Positions 36,437-48,695 of a stretch of 64,000 nt of DNA are shown in pieces. How positions within the stretch are numbered: the first letter of the stretch is position 1; each line of letters opens with the position of its first letter. Below the pieces are notes generated by a model. The model saw only the letters and a list, made by a program, of their open reading frames with translations. It was not told the DNA's origin and did no database searches. A program made the position numbers and the translations under genes. Origin of the DNA: Myxocyprinus asiaticus (lineage: Eukaryota; Chordata; Actinopteri; Cypriniformes; Catostomidae); NCBI RefSeq assembly GCF_019703515.2, contig NC_059373.1:14464281-14528280 (forward strand). The letters are read 5' to 3'.

Positions 36437-36440
<4 letters not shown>

Positions 36441-36481
<41 letters not shown>
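36441..36481. repeat. (GA)16 followed by a G9 run
   Basis: GA repeat 36441-36472 and G run 36473-36481. Confidence 0.95.
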
Positions 36482-36937
36482 AGGAAAACACTAGGCAATT
36501 TTCAGACAACACCATAAATGCAAACACACATTCACACAGTTGTGATTGAATGCAAATTAAAATGCAAATGCTGCACTGTTAGTTTTCGAGCAGCCCGTTT
36601 CGCAGATGGGAAGCATTTGAACATGACAGCTCAGACAAGTTTGGAATGTCAAAAAAAGCCATTGCACTTAGCAGAGACTTCACACATGCGTGTCAATAAC
36701 TAAAACAGGGAGGAAGTCCACTTGGACATGCTTGCTACCACTCGCACTCTAAAAAAAAATAAAATAAAAAAACAATTAGCTGGCATCCTCAAATCTGAAG
36801 TCTGCCGTACATGAGGCCTGTGAAACAAAACATTTTACTAAGGCTTTGTGATTTCAGAGAGAGACTAGTTTAAGACAAAGTAATGTACAATGGTGCTGGG
36901 TTAGGAATTCTGATTGGAGGAAGGTAGCTGGAACTAG

Positions 36938-37755
36938 GGATGTTCCAGGTTCGATACAAGTTATGCTCAACTGACAGCATTTATGGCATAATTTTTATAA
37001 CCAAAAAAATAAATTTGGACTTTCTTTATAAAAAAATAAAAAAATAATAATCTGGGTTACAGTGAGGCACTAACAATGGAAGTGAATGGAGCTAATCCAT
37101 AAACGTTAAAATACTCACTGTTTCGAAAGTATAGTGTTAAATAGTGTTAACATGAATTTGTGTGATATAAATCGCTAGCTAACCTTTTCTGTGTAAGGGT
37201 AGATCCAATTTTACAAGTTTGCAGCCATGATGACATAATGCTATAAACCCTAAAACCACCGTAAAAATTATCATTTAAACAACTTTACAGTTAAAATTAT
37301 CCACAAGTTTTAACAGAAGAATTAATGCAAGTTCTTTTTATAATATAATAAGATTTACATTTCTGACTTTAACCCCTCCAAAAACTGCCCCCATTTACTG
37401 CCATTGTTTCACTTCCAAGCAGGGCCGTAGCATGGAATTCTGGGACCCCTGACTGTATATTGCTCTGGGCCCCTTTCATATGAAAATATACATTTTAGAA
37501 TTTGTTGTGGGCCTCCCTGGACCTGTGGGCCCCTAGAATCATTACCACCTTTCACCCCATTAGCTACGGCCCTGCTTCAAAGTGCCTCACTCTAACATCC
37601 ATTTTTGATTTTTTTAAAGAAAAAGGAGGGATGAGTCCAATTTAATTTTTGTGGTAAACAGCATTATAAATAAATGCTGTCAATTGAGCTTAACTTGCAT
37701 TAACAAATGTTTTTGATTGAGCTTAACTTGGATTGAACCCAGAATATTCCTTTAA
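36938..37755. mobile_element. Long-TIR MITE (GTTC-ATACAAGTT family) with nested hAT MITE
   Basis: The left arm (GGTTCGATACAAGTTATGCT, then TTACAGTGAGGCACTAACAA and ATGGAAGTGAATGG) is the inverse of the right arm (interrupted near 37410, then AAAGTGCCTCACTCTAACAT, GAGCTTAACTTGGATTGAAC and ATTCCTTTAA). The arms exceed 150 bp. Part of the right end is locally duplicated (GATTGAGCTTAACTTG twice). Confidence 0.75.
37420..37574 (-). mobile_element. 155-bp hAT MITE, second copy
   Basis: Ends CAGGGCCGTAGC and GCTACGGCCCTG form a perfect 12-bp inverted repeat. Flanks CTTCCAAG (37412-37419) and CTTCAAAG (37575-37582) are an 8-bp duplication with one mismatch. It has the same length and family as 8122-8276 but lies inverted, and it is inserted in the right arm of the MITE at 36938-37755. 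Confidence 0.9.
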
Positions 37756-37809
37756 GGAAGTCCTGTTTGATTTGGCTGGTTTCAGGTTCAACTGAACCCC
37801 ATAGGACGC

Positions 37810-38000
37810 ATTACTCAGGGTGTGTTTACATAAGACAAATTCTTGCATTCAAAAACAGCTAGAAGGAATGCAACAGAATGAAACAGAATCCAAGACTAAG
37901 TCTTTTTTAACGGCATCTCAAAAAAAATGCAACATGGCGGGATGCTAGAAAAATAGCACAAGAAGCGATGCCCAAAGACATCTAACTTAAAGGGAATGAA
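37810..38000. mobile_element. Degenerate MITE of the 25029 family
   Basis: GTGTTTACATAAGACAAATT start, GAATGCAACAGAATG and CCAAAGACATCTAACTT correspond to blocks in 25029-25305. Confidence 0.4.
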
Positions 38001-39775
38001 TTTAAAGACTTTTCTGAGAGGGTTTTACAGTGCGACTATCTAACATGCAAATTAAAGCAAATCCCGCAAATATCATAATTAGAAACATTTAAGAACAAAA
38101 ATCTAGATCTCTAACTAGTCTCACTAATCAACAAATTGGTTGTTCAACAACTACTCAATCATCATGACCCATCCCTTGCTTGAGCATGCATACATAAACA
38201 GAACAGTCTTGTACAATCCGGTGAGGGGGTGGTTGGGAGGCAGGTAGTGTTTTAAATGGTTGCCTTTTGTGGCTTGTACACTCTTTAACAGTAGGACATT
38301 TCCCACTGTCGGGCCTAAAGCCAGTTTTAGGTACTTTCGCTTTTGCACCCAAGGAACTATTGATCCTCAAAGCCGTTTTAAGGGACATTTTTAGCTCCTA
38401 CTCCAGGGTAGATATTTTTGGGGCGTATAGGGATTGTGGGAGGTGCTGCAGCCTGTGATTGGTCAAAACCCTGCATTGAGAAAGGAGAGGAGCTCCACAG
38501 CAACCATTAGTAAACAAACTAGCTGCTAGCCTGCAACTCAGAGGATTGCGCTAATTTTACAATTCCCTTAACAGAAAAAAACGAAGTATCCAAAGAGAAT
38601 CACCCGTTTCACATAAGTGTGTACTGTATGTGTGTGTGTGTGACTTCATGGGGAGACACAATATGAGTTTATGCGTTCATCTGTACTGTGTGACTATACA
38701 GAAAATAAATTGATTTCTGGATTACTACATCAACTTTTTCCTGGGATGACGGATATAAATAATCAGATGTTTATCAAGAGTGGGTAATTGAACTTTATTG
38801 TACACTAAACCGTCATTAAATCTAGTTTACATGAGGAAAGTATTGTGTGCATTTTTGAGTGAATATTTCAGTATAGTAATTTAGTCATAAAAGCCTTTAT
38901 TGTAAAAGGCTGTGTTAATAGGCTTATAGTGAATTTTCAACATGTTGCCCACTGAGCTCAGCGTGTGCTCCATGGTTAGAGAGCACTTTCGCCGCCTCGT
39001 CTCTCCTCTCCCTCCGGCTGTAGCACGGAGCATCGCATGGACGCTTCACGCGCCCAGTTTAAACTAATCTGAAGACATAAGCTGCGTTCGAATACTGGAA
39101 AATGCTGCCTTTGGTGGCTGTATAAGGATGGAGGAAGGTAGGACAAAATAAGGTGCTTTTTAAACTGTTCAGATTGTTTTTGGATGAATGGAACTCTCTC
39201 ATTTAAACTATTAACTGATAAAGCAGCTACCTACTTTTTCCGATGCGGTCACAGTTTGTATAAAACATCCCTAAACAAACAAAAGTGTAGCTCCGATCCC
39301 GGCATCCTCCATCGTTGTTGTTGATTTTGTTGTTGTTGTTAAAACGCGCATGCAAATAACGTCCGAAAAAATGGTTGATAATAGATGACGTCACTACGGT
39401 GGTTCCTTTTGTGAACGCAACAGGGGAAAAGTCTCCTCGGGTGTTTCGTTCCTCGAAAGAGTTCTCATCTAGAAAGTTATTGAGGAAAAAGTACCAGGAC
39501 TGTAGGTGTGAAAGGGCCTAGTATTCTCAACTCTGGCTTACACAACCAACAGAACAGTCCTGAATTTTTCATCACAAATGCACTCTCCTGAGCAGGACCA
39601 ACTAGCAGAGTGAAGTGTGTGTGCACGATCAGAGGACTGTGTAAATGAAGTTAAAAGCACATTTTTGTACATGTACAAAATACTGTATATACTGTATGCA
39701 TGTCTGTTTGTGCAGTGTTGCATAATAGCCTACAGTTTTCATTTTCTGAAGAGCGAGTGCTCATTTTCTAAGTGG
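38001..39775. other. Intron 1 sequence, probable transposon debris
   Basis: The segment ending AAAAGTACCAGGACTGTAGG, then TGTGAAAGGGCC near 39515, resembles a DNA-transposon end. The start near 38305 (GGCCTAAAGCCAGTTTTAGG, TACTTTCGC) may be its partner, but pairing is weak. No gene. Confidence 0.35.
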
Positions 39776-40110
39776 AGCTTGCCTGTGCAAAAGTTACCAA
39801 CACAATACTGGGGTGTTGTGGGTGGTTTCCAGGGCACTGCGGTTGCTAGGGTATTCTGGGTGGTTGCTAGGTTGCTTACTTTCCAGTCAAAAGAGCCTAT
39901 CCCCAAATCTCTATCACATTATGGTGCCTAGACATGGCTTGGGTCCAATTTTCAATTTACATTTTTGGGATTTCTCACCCATTTGATCATCCACCAGATT
40001 AAAGCAACAAGCACACCTCTCTTCAACAAGCTGCATGATTTGAGGTACCATTCATGTCTGCACAAGCAGTACAGGATGAGTTCTACTCTAAAGTTTAAAA
40101 CTTTTATTAA
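39776..40110. mobile_element. Partial copy of the 19188 MITE
   Basis: Shares GGTTGCTAGGGTATTCTGGG, TGGTGCCTAGACATGG and GATTTGAGGTACCATTCATG with 19240-19650; the right terminus is lost. Confidence 0.65.
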
Positions 40111-40139
40111 TGAATGAATCAATGAATCTGTCTGTGCTT

Positions 40140-40480
40140 ACTGAAATTTGAAACACTGTTCCCAGTGGGCAAAGTGGTAACTGTTGTTGGGCGTATGACC
40201 ACATGTGAGCTCCATTTTCTGGGTGAAATGTCAGCGCCAAAAACAAGTTGTGACGCTGTATAGGCAGTAATACATTGAAGAGGAATGCATGTTTTCTAAG
40301 CTGTCCCTCCCAACCCAAAAAGTCCAAACCTAAACCTAACCATCAGTGGAATAAAAATGTAATGTCAGAGGGGGATATGTAACCTCCAAATCGCACTCAT
40401 CACCGATTATGCGAACGCCATTACTTCCTGGTTTCAACGTAGTATCCGAACGCGGGTCTCCCACACTGCTAATGTGACAT
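40140..40480. repeat. Dispersed repeat, inverted partner of 43245-43520
   Basis: GAGCTCCATTTTCTGGGTGA, then CCTAAACCTAACC and ATTACTTCCTGGTTTCAACG, appear in reverse complement at 43245-43520 (CCAGAAGTAAT..., GGTTTAGG, CACCTGGAAAATGGAGCTC). Confidence 0.65.
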
Positions 40481-41954
40481 GCATCCGCTCATGCCACAGG
40501 GAATTGTAAAAACTCTTGAGCCGATGCAAGCATGTCTGATACTTGCTGCCGCCTGTCGGTGAGTCGGCATAATGTGGACGATCCTAGGGTACTGGAAGTA
40601 TAGGAATAAACATGCGAACCTCCTGTGCGATCATGTTGCAACAGTAATGGTGATGCTTGCCTAACCAGTAATTACCACTAATAGCTACAGTATATTTGTA
40701 CCCAGTGTCATTTTTGATGTAGGAATTCACAGAAGGGAATCCCTACACCAAATGCAACAGCATACTGGCATAGTACTAATACACATCTGCGGTGCTTTTA
40801 TTCAGATTATTATTTGTAAAGGTGCAATGGCATTTGAAAGGCTTTGTTTCAGCTGTATTGGAGGATTTGGTAGACTTGGCTCAGAAGTACTTGTCAGACT
40901 TTGATTCAGAGCTGCAGGAATATGTGATGCGACTTTGATTCAGAAGAATCATGGATTTTAGTCCCCAGCAGTGAATCACCTCTGAAATACCGAACCATAA
41001 ATCCAGAAGCTATATTTTGGAAAGCTTAAAATGGGCCTTTCAAATAATCTATTATTATACTGTTGCAGAAAATGTTCCATTCTCTCCTAAAGTTTTAACG
41101 GTGTACGTATTTGCACTGCCTTCAAGTTGCCATTTTGTTGATAAGCATTCTTTGCTACCCACTGTGGAGTACATAGAAATATTGCTTTAATAAGAAAAGT
41201 GTCAAATATCTGTTAAAATTAATATATTTAAAAAGACAATACATGTAGTTTTACGGTAAAATTTTGATGTAAAAAATATGATTTTCCCATACAATTAATA
41301 GTTAAAATATATATTATGTTTAACAAGAGAGTACATGTACTTTTTAACCGTAAATTGTTAAAATCAGTAATCAGGCATTCACAGAATTCCCTGCATGACC
41401 CATTACATTTCATTATATCTCATGGGAATGGTTTCTTCTTATTTTTAATATCAATTATGTACTTTGGGGTGTTCGGTGTTAAATTTGAGTTTATTTAATG
41501 CTTATTGCATGATTTTAATTTCACATGTGTTACTCTGATGGTGTTCATTGTTTGTGTGAGTGACGCTGAGCACTGTCTCTACATGTTTATTGGTCATTGC
41601 TCCTGGAAGGGCCACTATTGATGAACTTCATGTCATCATGTGCCCTTCTGTAATTACTCTGTGATTAACAATACATTATAAAGTGAAAGGCAGATTTTTA
41701 AAGTTTCAGAAGGTTAATATATTAAGTTTATCATTTAATAATATAATCGATGGTACTGCACTGTAAAAAATACAGTAAAAAAAAACAGTTTTAAACTGTA
41801 AAATTTACAGTTTGTTCTTTAAAGTTGTTTACACTTTTACTGTATTTTTTTCATAATTATTCTGGCAACCACAGCTGCCAGTTTTTTGTAAAAACAACTG
41901 GATTTGTTTGTTTTTTTGTTTTTTTTAGTGTGAAAATCATGCTTTACAGCCATG
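40481..41954. other. Intron 1 sequence, nothing recognised
   Basis: Mostly AT-rich. A short palindromic region around 41761-41845 (CTGTAAAAAATACAGT, then ACTGTATTTTTTTC) looks like a small MITE. No exon. Confidence 0.35.
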
Positions 41955-42057
41955 GGCAGCATTCACTTTCTGTGATCCACAGAAGAAAGTTTTCAAAAGA
42001 CATAAGCGTGAATAAATGATGACAGAATTTTAATTTTGGGATCAAGTATACCTTTAG
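41955..42057. mobile_element. MITE fragment, AAAGGGATAGTTC family (right half)
   Basis: GTGATCCACAGAAGAAAGTT, then GTGAATAAATGATGACAGAA and TTTGGGATCAAGTATACCTTT, match the right halves of other copies with decay. Confidence 0.5.
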
Positions 42058-42523
42058 TCAGCAGTTTGATTAACTTTAAATCAGTAGCACTAGACTTAGT
42101 CAGATGACTCCTGGGTGGGATTTGTTGTGTAAGAGAGAGCGAGAGAGAGAGAGTTATGTGGAAATGAATGGACAGTAATGGCTGTATCTCTGATTCAGAA
42201 CAGTCACTGGTGTCATCCATCTTCCACACAAAGACACAAGGCCACCACAACATCAGTCATTTACACTAATGTCTGCACAACACATGCCAATGAGCGCGCA
42301 CACTGAATGAGCAGCGTTCTGGGTCAGAAACTTTTTACCAATGTGAGCTAAAACACATTCAGCGCCAAACACACACGTCCCCTGTATTTCTTCTTATTTA
42401 GAGTCTGTCTGTTAAATTGTCCTCAGGCTGACCTTCAAGAAGTGCTAAAGTAATCTACAATTACCTAAAGAGACAAGGAGAAATAAAGGGTGATGCTGTC
42501 ATACATGCACAGCCATTTTGTTG

Positions 42524-42554
<31 letters not shown>

Positions 42555-43244
42555 ACAAGCTTGCTGGCACTTCCTGAGAGCTGCCCCATCTGGCCACAAG
42601 AGAGAGGACCACACCACCTCGCCAACTGACCATCTGACCACACATTATATCACCATACACTACACACACACACACTTAAAATGCCTTCAAAGTAATACTA
42701 CATACAAATAGTGCTGCAACAAACAAATATTTTGCTAAACAATTAATTCACTGATGTGTTTGATTAACTGATTAATCAGTGTATCATTTGAAAGCCAAAT
42801 ATCCTTTTCCTTTTTTCGAATAAAAATCTTATAAAAACAGGATTAAAGTTGGGAGTTTGTTTGATCAATTAATTTCATAAAAAGGCTACATTTATTTCCA
42901 TAATTAAATAGCATGTTATTCTACATCGTGTTCAATTCGGTCCTTAAAAAAACAAAAGCACAAATAGAAAGATATTCAACAAAAAAGCTTGTGCATATTC
43001 GAACCTGGTCAACTAGCATTAGTTATTGCTTATCACGTAACCAAATCACAGAGAACAACAGATTCAGCCTAACAAAAAAATAAATGGAATGGACCTTCGT
43101 CAATGTAGACAACATATTGAAATTTTCACAAATTAAAATAAGACAGTGAGGGTTAGACATACAGTTTATTCAGTGGTTTGTACTGATTTATTCATTGATC
43201 GTTGAGCTGACTAAACATTCAAATAAAATAAAAAATTGTATGGG
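42058..43244. other. Intron 1 sequence with GT microsatellite
   Basis: (GT)13 at 42529-42554. Nothing else recognised. Confidence 0.4.
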
Positions 43245-43520
43245 ACACCCGGTTTCGGATCCCGCATTATAACCAGAAGTAATCGCGTTCTAATAATCTG
43301 TGACGAGCGCGATTTGAAGGATACATTTTTTCCTCTAACATTACATTTTTACTCCACTGTTGAGTAGGTTTAGGTTTGGGGGGTACAATTTATAAAATAT
43401 ACATTCCTCCTCATTGTATTACAGCCTGTACAGCTGAAAACAACTTAGTTCGCAACTCGCTTTTGGCGCCCCTGTGTGGACATTTCACCTGGAAAATGGA
43501 GCTCTCATGTGGCTATAAGA
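43245..43520. repeat. Dispersed repeat, inverted partner of 40140-40480
   Basis: See the partner entry. The presence of both orientations 3 kb apart suggests two insertions of one MITE family. Confidence 0.6.
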
Positions 43521-44064
43521 CCAACAACACTTTGGCCTTTGGAGGGCAGTTTGTTTCGCATTTTGGTAAGCACAATAAAAAGTCAACAAACTGTATCCGA
43601 TTTAACTGTGAGATCAGTCTGAACCTCCACAGTACACAATCGTGCAATAAAACTTTCTATCAGCACACAGTGCATAGCATTGAGAAATTGACCCCCGAAC
43701 CGAAAATAAACCCCTTCTAAACACTTTGAAAAAGCAATCACAAGATCTTAACAAGAGTAAATAAGCCAATAAATCAAGCTGTTATTTCTGTAGCATCTCC
43801 ATTCCAAGTGTGCCAGGGATTTATGTGCTTCTAGGTGAAGTTGGAAATACTACAGAAATGCACCACCAAAAATGTTTACGAATATTATGTCCCCTTTAAA
43901 ACCGAATAAAATTACATAACATTATGTGAAAATCGTATAGCTGACCCTGACTAAAGGTTAAATGCTACTGAAAAGCTGACACACAAACACACACTCATTG
44001 ACTCTGAAAGCAGACCTCCCTTGATTGCAAACAAAGCAAATATACTGTAGAAGCTCAGTCACAA

Positions 44065-44605
44065 ATGGGTCTTCCAAATGGACAATGACCCCAAGCATAC
44101 CTCCAAATTTGTGGCAAAATGGCTTAAGGACAACAAAGTCAAGGTATTGGAGTGGCCATCACAAAGCCCTGACCTCAATCCAATAGAAAATTTGTGGGCA
44201 GAACTGAAAAAGCGTGTGCGAGCAAGGAAGCCTACAAACCTGACTCAGTTACACCAGTTCTGTGTGGAGGAATGGGCCAGAATTCTAGCAACTTATTGTG
44301 AGAAGCTTGTAGAAGGCCACTCAAAACGTTTGACCCAAGTTAAACAATTTAAAGGCAATGCTACCAAATACTAACAAATTGTATGTAAACTTCTGACCCA
44401 CTGGCAATGTGATGAAAGAAATAAAAGCTGAAATAAATCATTCTATCTACTATTATTCTGACATTTCACATTCTTAAAATAAAGTAGTGATCCTAACTGA
44501 CCTAAGACAGGGAATGTTTTCTATGATTAAAATGTCAGGAATTGTGAAAAACTGAGTTTAAATGTATTTGGCTAAGCTGTATGTAAAATTCTGACTTCAA
44601 ATGTA
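44065..44605 (+). mobile_element. Tc1-like transposon, 3' fragment
   Basis: 44078-44374 encodes the last 98 residues of a Tc1-family DDE transposase: DNDPKHTSK (with the second catalytic Asp), then EWPSQSPDLNPIENLW (with the final acidic residue), ending NATKY. The right end follows, with TATGTAAACTTCTGACCCAC (inner repeat) and TGTAAAATTCTGACTTCAAA, then TGTA (outer repeat), the IR/DR arrangement of Sleeping Beauty-type elements. The left part is missing, so this copy is inactive, though this frame is intact. Confidence 0.88.
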
Positions 44606-45071
44606 TATATCCTGATAATTATGTATTTGCACTGAAATAGCTCAAAAGTGTTTGTTTGTTTTGTTTTTTTCCCCCAGAGGAATCATCATTTCACCCAGAC
44701 AGCCATTGTAGCCAAGTAGATTCAACATTTTAAAGACATTTAATAAAACATTATTTAAAAAAAATATATTTTTATTAAATAAACACAAAGGGGAATGAAA
44801 TCCAATCATTTACATTGATATGCACTTTATATTTCATATACAATGATACACAGTAGTTTCATAAAAAGCATTATTTACCTTCAAATGTTTTTACTAATGC
44901 TGTACATTTTTGTGAATGAACAAAGCTGACTTATTTTTGAAACCCCAGTTGAACACTGCATAATACTAAATTATTACTGGAAATACAAAATAGTATTTTG
45001 AACTTTGTATTTTAAAGTCTTTGAAAAAAATCTAATGTAATTTGTATCTAAATACATTTAAGTTTGGTATA
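44606..45071. other. AT-rich intron segment, nothing recognised
   Basis: No supported feature. Confidence 0.3.
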
Positions 45072-45147
45072 CACTACCGGTCAAAAGTTTTGAAAAGTTT
45101 TGAAAAACTTACTCATTCTTTATTATATATATTTATTTATTTATTTT

Positions 45148-45178
<31 letters not shown>

Positions 45179-45181
45179 CAC

Positions 45182-45225
<44 letters not shown>

Positions 45226-45409
45226 GTATATACATTTTTTTTTTATTACATTTTAGTTTTATAATGAAATACATTAATATGGTGGCACAATTCTATTTTT
45301 GTCTACAAAACTAATTTCAAACATTTAAGCATATGCCTTCAGATCAAAAGATTTTTAAGATCATGAGAAACATTTCAGTCAAACATTTCAAAACTTTTGA
45401 CCGGTAGTG
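45072..45409. mobile_element. Tc1/mariner-like MITE (CACTACCGGTCAAAAGTTTT ends) with TA microsatellite
   Basis: Left CACTACCGGTCAAAAGTTTT and right AAAACTTTTGACCGGTAGTG are a perfect inverted repeat of 20 bp. The interior holds (TA)n at 45151-45225. TA precedes the left end (45070-45071); the right flank is GT-rich, so the duplication is not clear. Confidence 0.85.
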
Positions 45410-45562
45410 TGTGTGTATTTTAAAAATACATAAAATATTCTGTGCCTCTTTATTAGGTTGCTGATTTCCTGTTTCAACTAGTTCAGGCATGCCCTCCAAC
45501 CCCAACTTTCATGCACACGAGCTGCAGCATTTTCTGTGTTCCTGGAAGGAAATATTGAGTCA

Positions 45563-47299
45563 TGATGCGTTCCATTCAACTCACATGTGGGATATTCCAA
45601 CTGAAAATCTCCGATCTCCGACCATAAAAGGTATTCCATTGCCAGATGCTCGGGAGATGGCATGTAAGGAACACTGTAAACCCTAAAGTTGTCATTACTG
45701 TAAAAATCAAGTTGTCTTAATTATTACTTGAAATGTCAAGTTTTGGACTCATAACTCAAATATTTAAGTTCATTGAACTTTTTTCTTAAAAATCCATAGA
45801 CTTAAGATTTGAAGTGTTAATAACTCAAACTGCTGAGTACAAAATTGAGGCTATGGGGAATACCCACAATCCCTTGCTGCTTGAATTATGCTTCCTTGGT
45901 CAGAGGGAATAGATTGGGGAATTTAAATAATTGTTATTAAGAATTCATAGATGTTTTAGCTCTTTTGTTGTATTATTTATGCTTTGTTACAAATAGTTGT
46001 TTAGTGTAATGTCACCATTAGGGTGAACTGTGTCTCCTTGGTCAAGTTGGACCCTGTTTGTTCTCTTTGTGCATGTGCAGCTGAAGTGCATATATGCATT
46101 TCTGTAAAAAATTATTTAATAACTGACCTAGAATCAGTTATCATCTTTGAGCTGTGCTGTTGTTTGATCTTAAATTGAATCAATTCAATTAAACTGTACA
46201 ACAGTAGAAACAATATTTAAATTCAAATCTGAGTTAAGTCTACTTGCATGTAGTTAGCTCAAATAGTTAAGTTCACTTTACTTGAAAACCAAGTTAATTG
46301 AACTTAAATACTCAAGTTTTGGGAGACCTCATTACTCAGTGGAATTGAGGGAACGAGTTTACTCAATAAAATGAGTGCAATTAACTTATTAGGGTTTTCA
46401 CTGCAACACTAACTTAGGTGTTTGACTGTAACCAGAGACGTTTCCCAGCAACCCAATTGATAAACAATGCTGCACTGCTAGCATTTGTGCTGCAGGTGTA
46501 CGGTCATCCAAAGAGAGTATAATATACCATGTTTTATACATCTGTTTCTGCAGGCGTTTGTTAAACAAGCTTTAATATCATGTAATGTTGGAACTTTGAC
46601 TCATCGATATTACTTAAAAGTGAATGTTTCACTTACTTTGTATATCTCCCTTTGCCGACATGTTTGTGACGTTACGCACCTGCATCGCAAAATCGGATGC
46701 TGCCATCAAGTGCACCTAGAAAGCTTGTACCTCCAAGTCGGACATTTGTTACAACATGTCACGCATTCATGTAACAAAATACGGAAGAAGCTAAACTTAA
46801 CCAATTATGCAATGGACGACGGCAAAGGCCCATTTTCTGTTGTACCATCACTTATAAATGACATATATGATTTATAAATGCATGGTATCTAACATACTAT
46901 TAGTTAATTTGCTTAAAACAAACCATGAAGTCATTAGTTGACTTTCATATTTAACAAATTAAAATTATTGAAATAAATGACAGAAGCTGAAATAATTTTG
47001 CTAAATCATTGCTTTTCATCATCTTTCATGTCGACACACCTCTTCCAACATCCCAACTTGGAAACTCATGCATCATCTAGAATTCCAAGTTTCCCACTCG
47101 TTAATACGACTTCGTGGGGTCATTCATGTGCTCGGAACTCTTAATTATGATATTTCCGACTCCACTTGAAGGGCACATGTGTTGAAACTTTCCCAACGGG
47201 TTCCCCAGTTAGAATTTCTACTTGAAGTGGTGTCACATTGCACTTTTCCTAGTAGGAAGTTGGAAAATCCGTCTTTCCGCGTTGAATGAAACGCAGCAT
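45563..47299. mobile_element. MITE with TGATGCGTTCCATTCAAC ends, with nested element
   Basis: Left TGCGTTCCATTCAACTCACA and right GTTGAATGAAACGCAGCA are inverted. Subterminal blocks (TTCCAACT, GGATATTCC) also recur in inverse near 47150-47270. The host is about 1 kb without the nested element. The open frame at 46485-46877 has no recognisable domain. Confidence 0.6.
45671..46402. mobile_element. Nested MITE with CACTGTAAACCCTAA ends
   Basis: Left ACACTGTAAACCCTAAAGTT and right CTTATTAGGGTTTTCACTGC are imperfect inverted repeats. Inside it are several CAAGTT/AACTTAA units in both orientations. Confidence 0.65.
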
Positions 47300-48695
47300 A
47301 AGATAAGGTGAGGACATGATGGTCGATTCTACTTGTTGCAAAAACAAAACAAAAAAACATAAAAATTGCTGCCAACAGTTATTTAATTTCCATTAAAGTA
47401 TTAAGGTAGCTTTGATACTTCTCGCCAGGCAATGCAATGCGTGTCAACCCTGAGGAAATCAAAACTAGTTAGCAGCCAGCTAGTGAGCTAGTCTAACTAT
47501 TGTTAGTGAGTTCACTAGCTATCGTTAGCTTGATTGCTAGCTAGCAAACTAAAATTGAACATCATTCAGATTTGCCTTCAATTAACATGAAATAAGAGCA
47601 CTGGCAAGGGTAAAATAGCATTAGCACTACCACTGGACATTAGCGCTAGCTAGTCAGTCTTGCTAGCTAATTGGTTGATGGTGTTAGCAACTGCTTTTGT
47701 ATTTACTAGCTAGTCAAGTGTGTAAAGAACTATTCCTTGCTAGATAGCAAGAAAAGTTCCCACTGTTTTACACGTGATTTATTTAATAGGGTTCGCCACA
47801 AGTACACCAGGCTGCAGTGTAACTTGGACAGAAATAAGTAAAGAAATGACTGATAATTGGCATTTTGCGCTACATAAGTTTGTAATCATGTACCTGTTTA
47901 TATATAATTGTCTTTAACTGATTGAAGAGGTAGGTGAAATGAAAACAAAACTTTTAAGCAGTTGTACACCAAATTATTATTATTATTATTTATTTATTTA
48001 TTGCATTCAGAATAGGTCCAGATAGATTTCTGCCTAATAGCGATACTTAACTGAATGGCCAATTTTACATGTATTTTGTGTATTTTCAAGATAAAAAATA
48101 CTGTACTTTATTTTGATTCATTTTTTTCCACATAGTATTTGGTATTTTATTTTGATATTTAAACTGAGGTATTTTGTATTTTTATTTTAAAGTATTTGTG
48201 TCCATCACTGGTTATAAGTTACTTTTGCGTTTGATCCCTGACACCTGGGTGAGAGTGCTTTCATTATACTTTTCATTATTTACATTTAAATAACTCATTA
48301 TTTTCAGTATTTTTCAGAAGTTGAAAAACTTTCCATAAAAATGTGCATATACACAATATATACTCAAAATAAAATTAAGAATATCACAATATAAATTTGA
48401 ATATATTGCCTGCCCTGATCCCAGATGCAGCCTTTCCTTTGTAAGGTGTGAAAATCCTTCATAAAACGCTTAACATTTTTAAAACTAAAATACTGTAATA
48501 TAAAAGTAACAAAACAAACAAAAAATACAAAATAAAAAACTATTTCAAAAGATTTATATGAATTTCTACACAAATTACAACTGACCCTCAGTTGTGGTAT
48601 CATTTCAACCACAACCAACAATTTTCCCTTTAATAAAGTTTTCTTATTGCCACTTTTTATTAACAGGACCATTTTATTATCAGTGGTCAAATCCG
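47300..48695. other. Intron segment including a GCTAG-rich tract
   Basis: 47470-47740 is dense in GCTAG/CTAGC and TAGCTA words in both orientations. The rest is AT-rich, with ATT repeats at 47974-48000. No gene. Confidence 0.4.

Noticed and set aside
34886..38170. A single large hAT element joining the GTCGAC-type ends near 34949, 35678, 36295 and 38110
   Set aside because: End pairing is ambiguous and no matching 8-bp duplication was found.
38305..39520. One transposon bounded by GGCCTAAAGCC and TGAAAGGGCC
   Set aside because: Only weak terminal similarity; could be parts of two elements.
46485..46877. 130-codon plus-strand frame as a possible gene
   Set aside because: Lies within a MITE with inverted ends; composition looks random.
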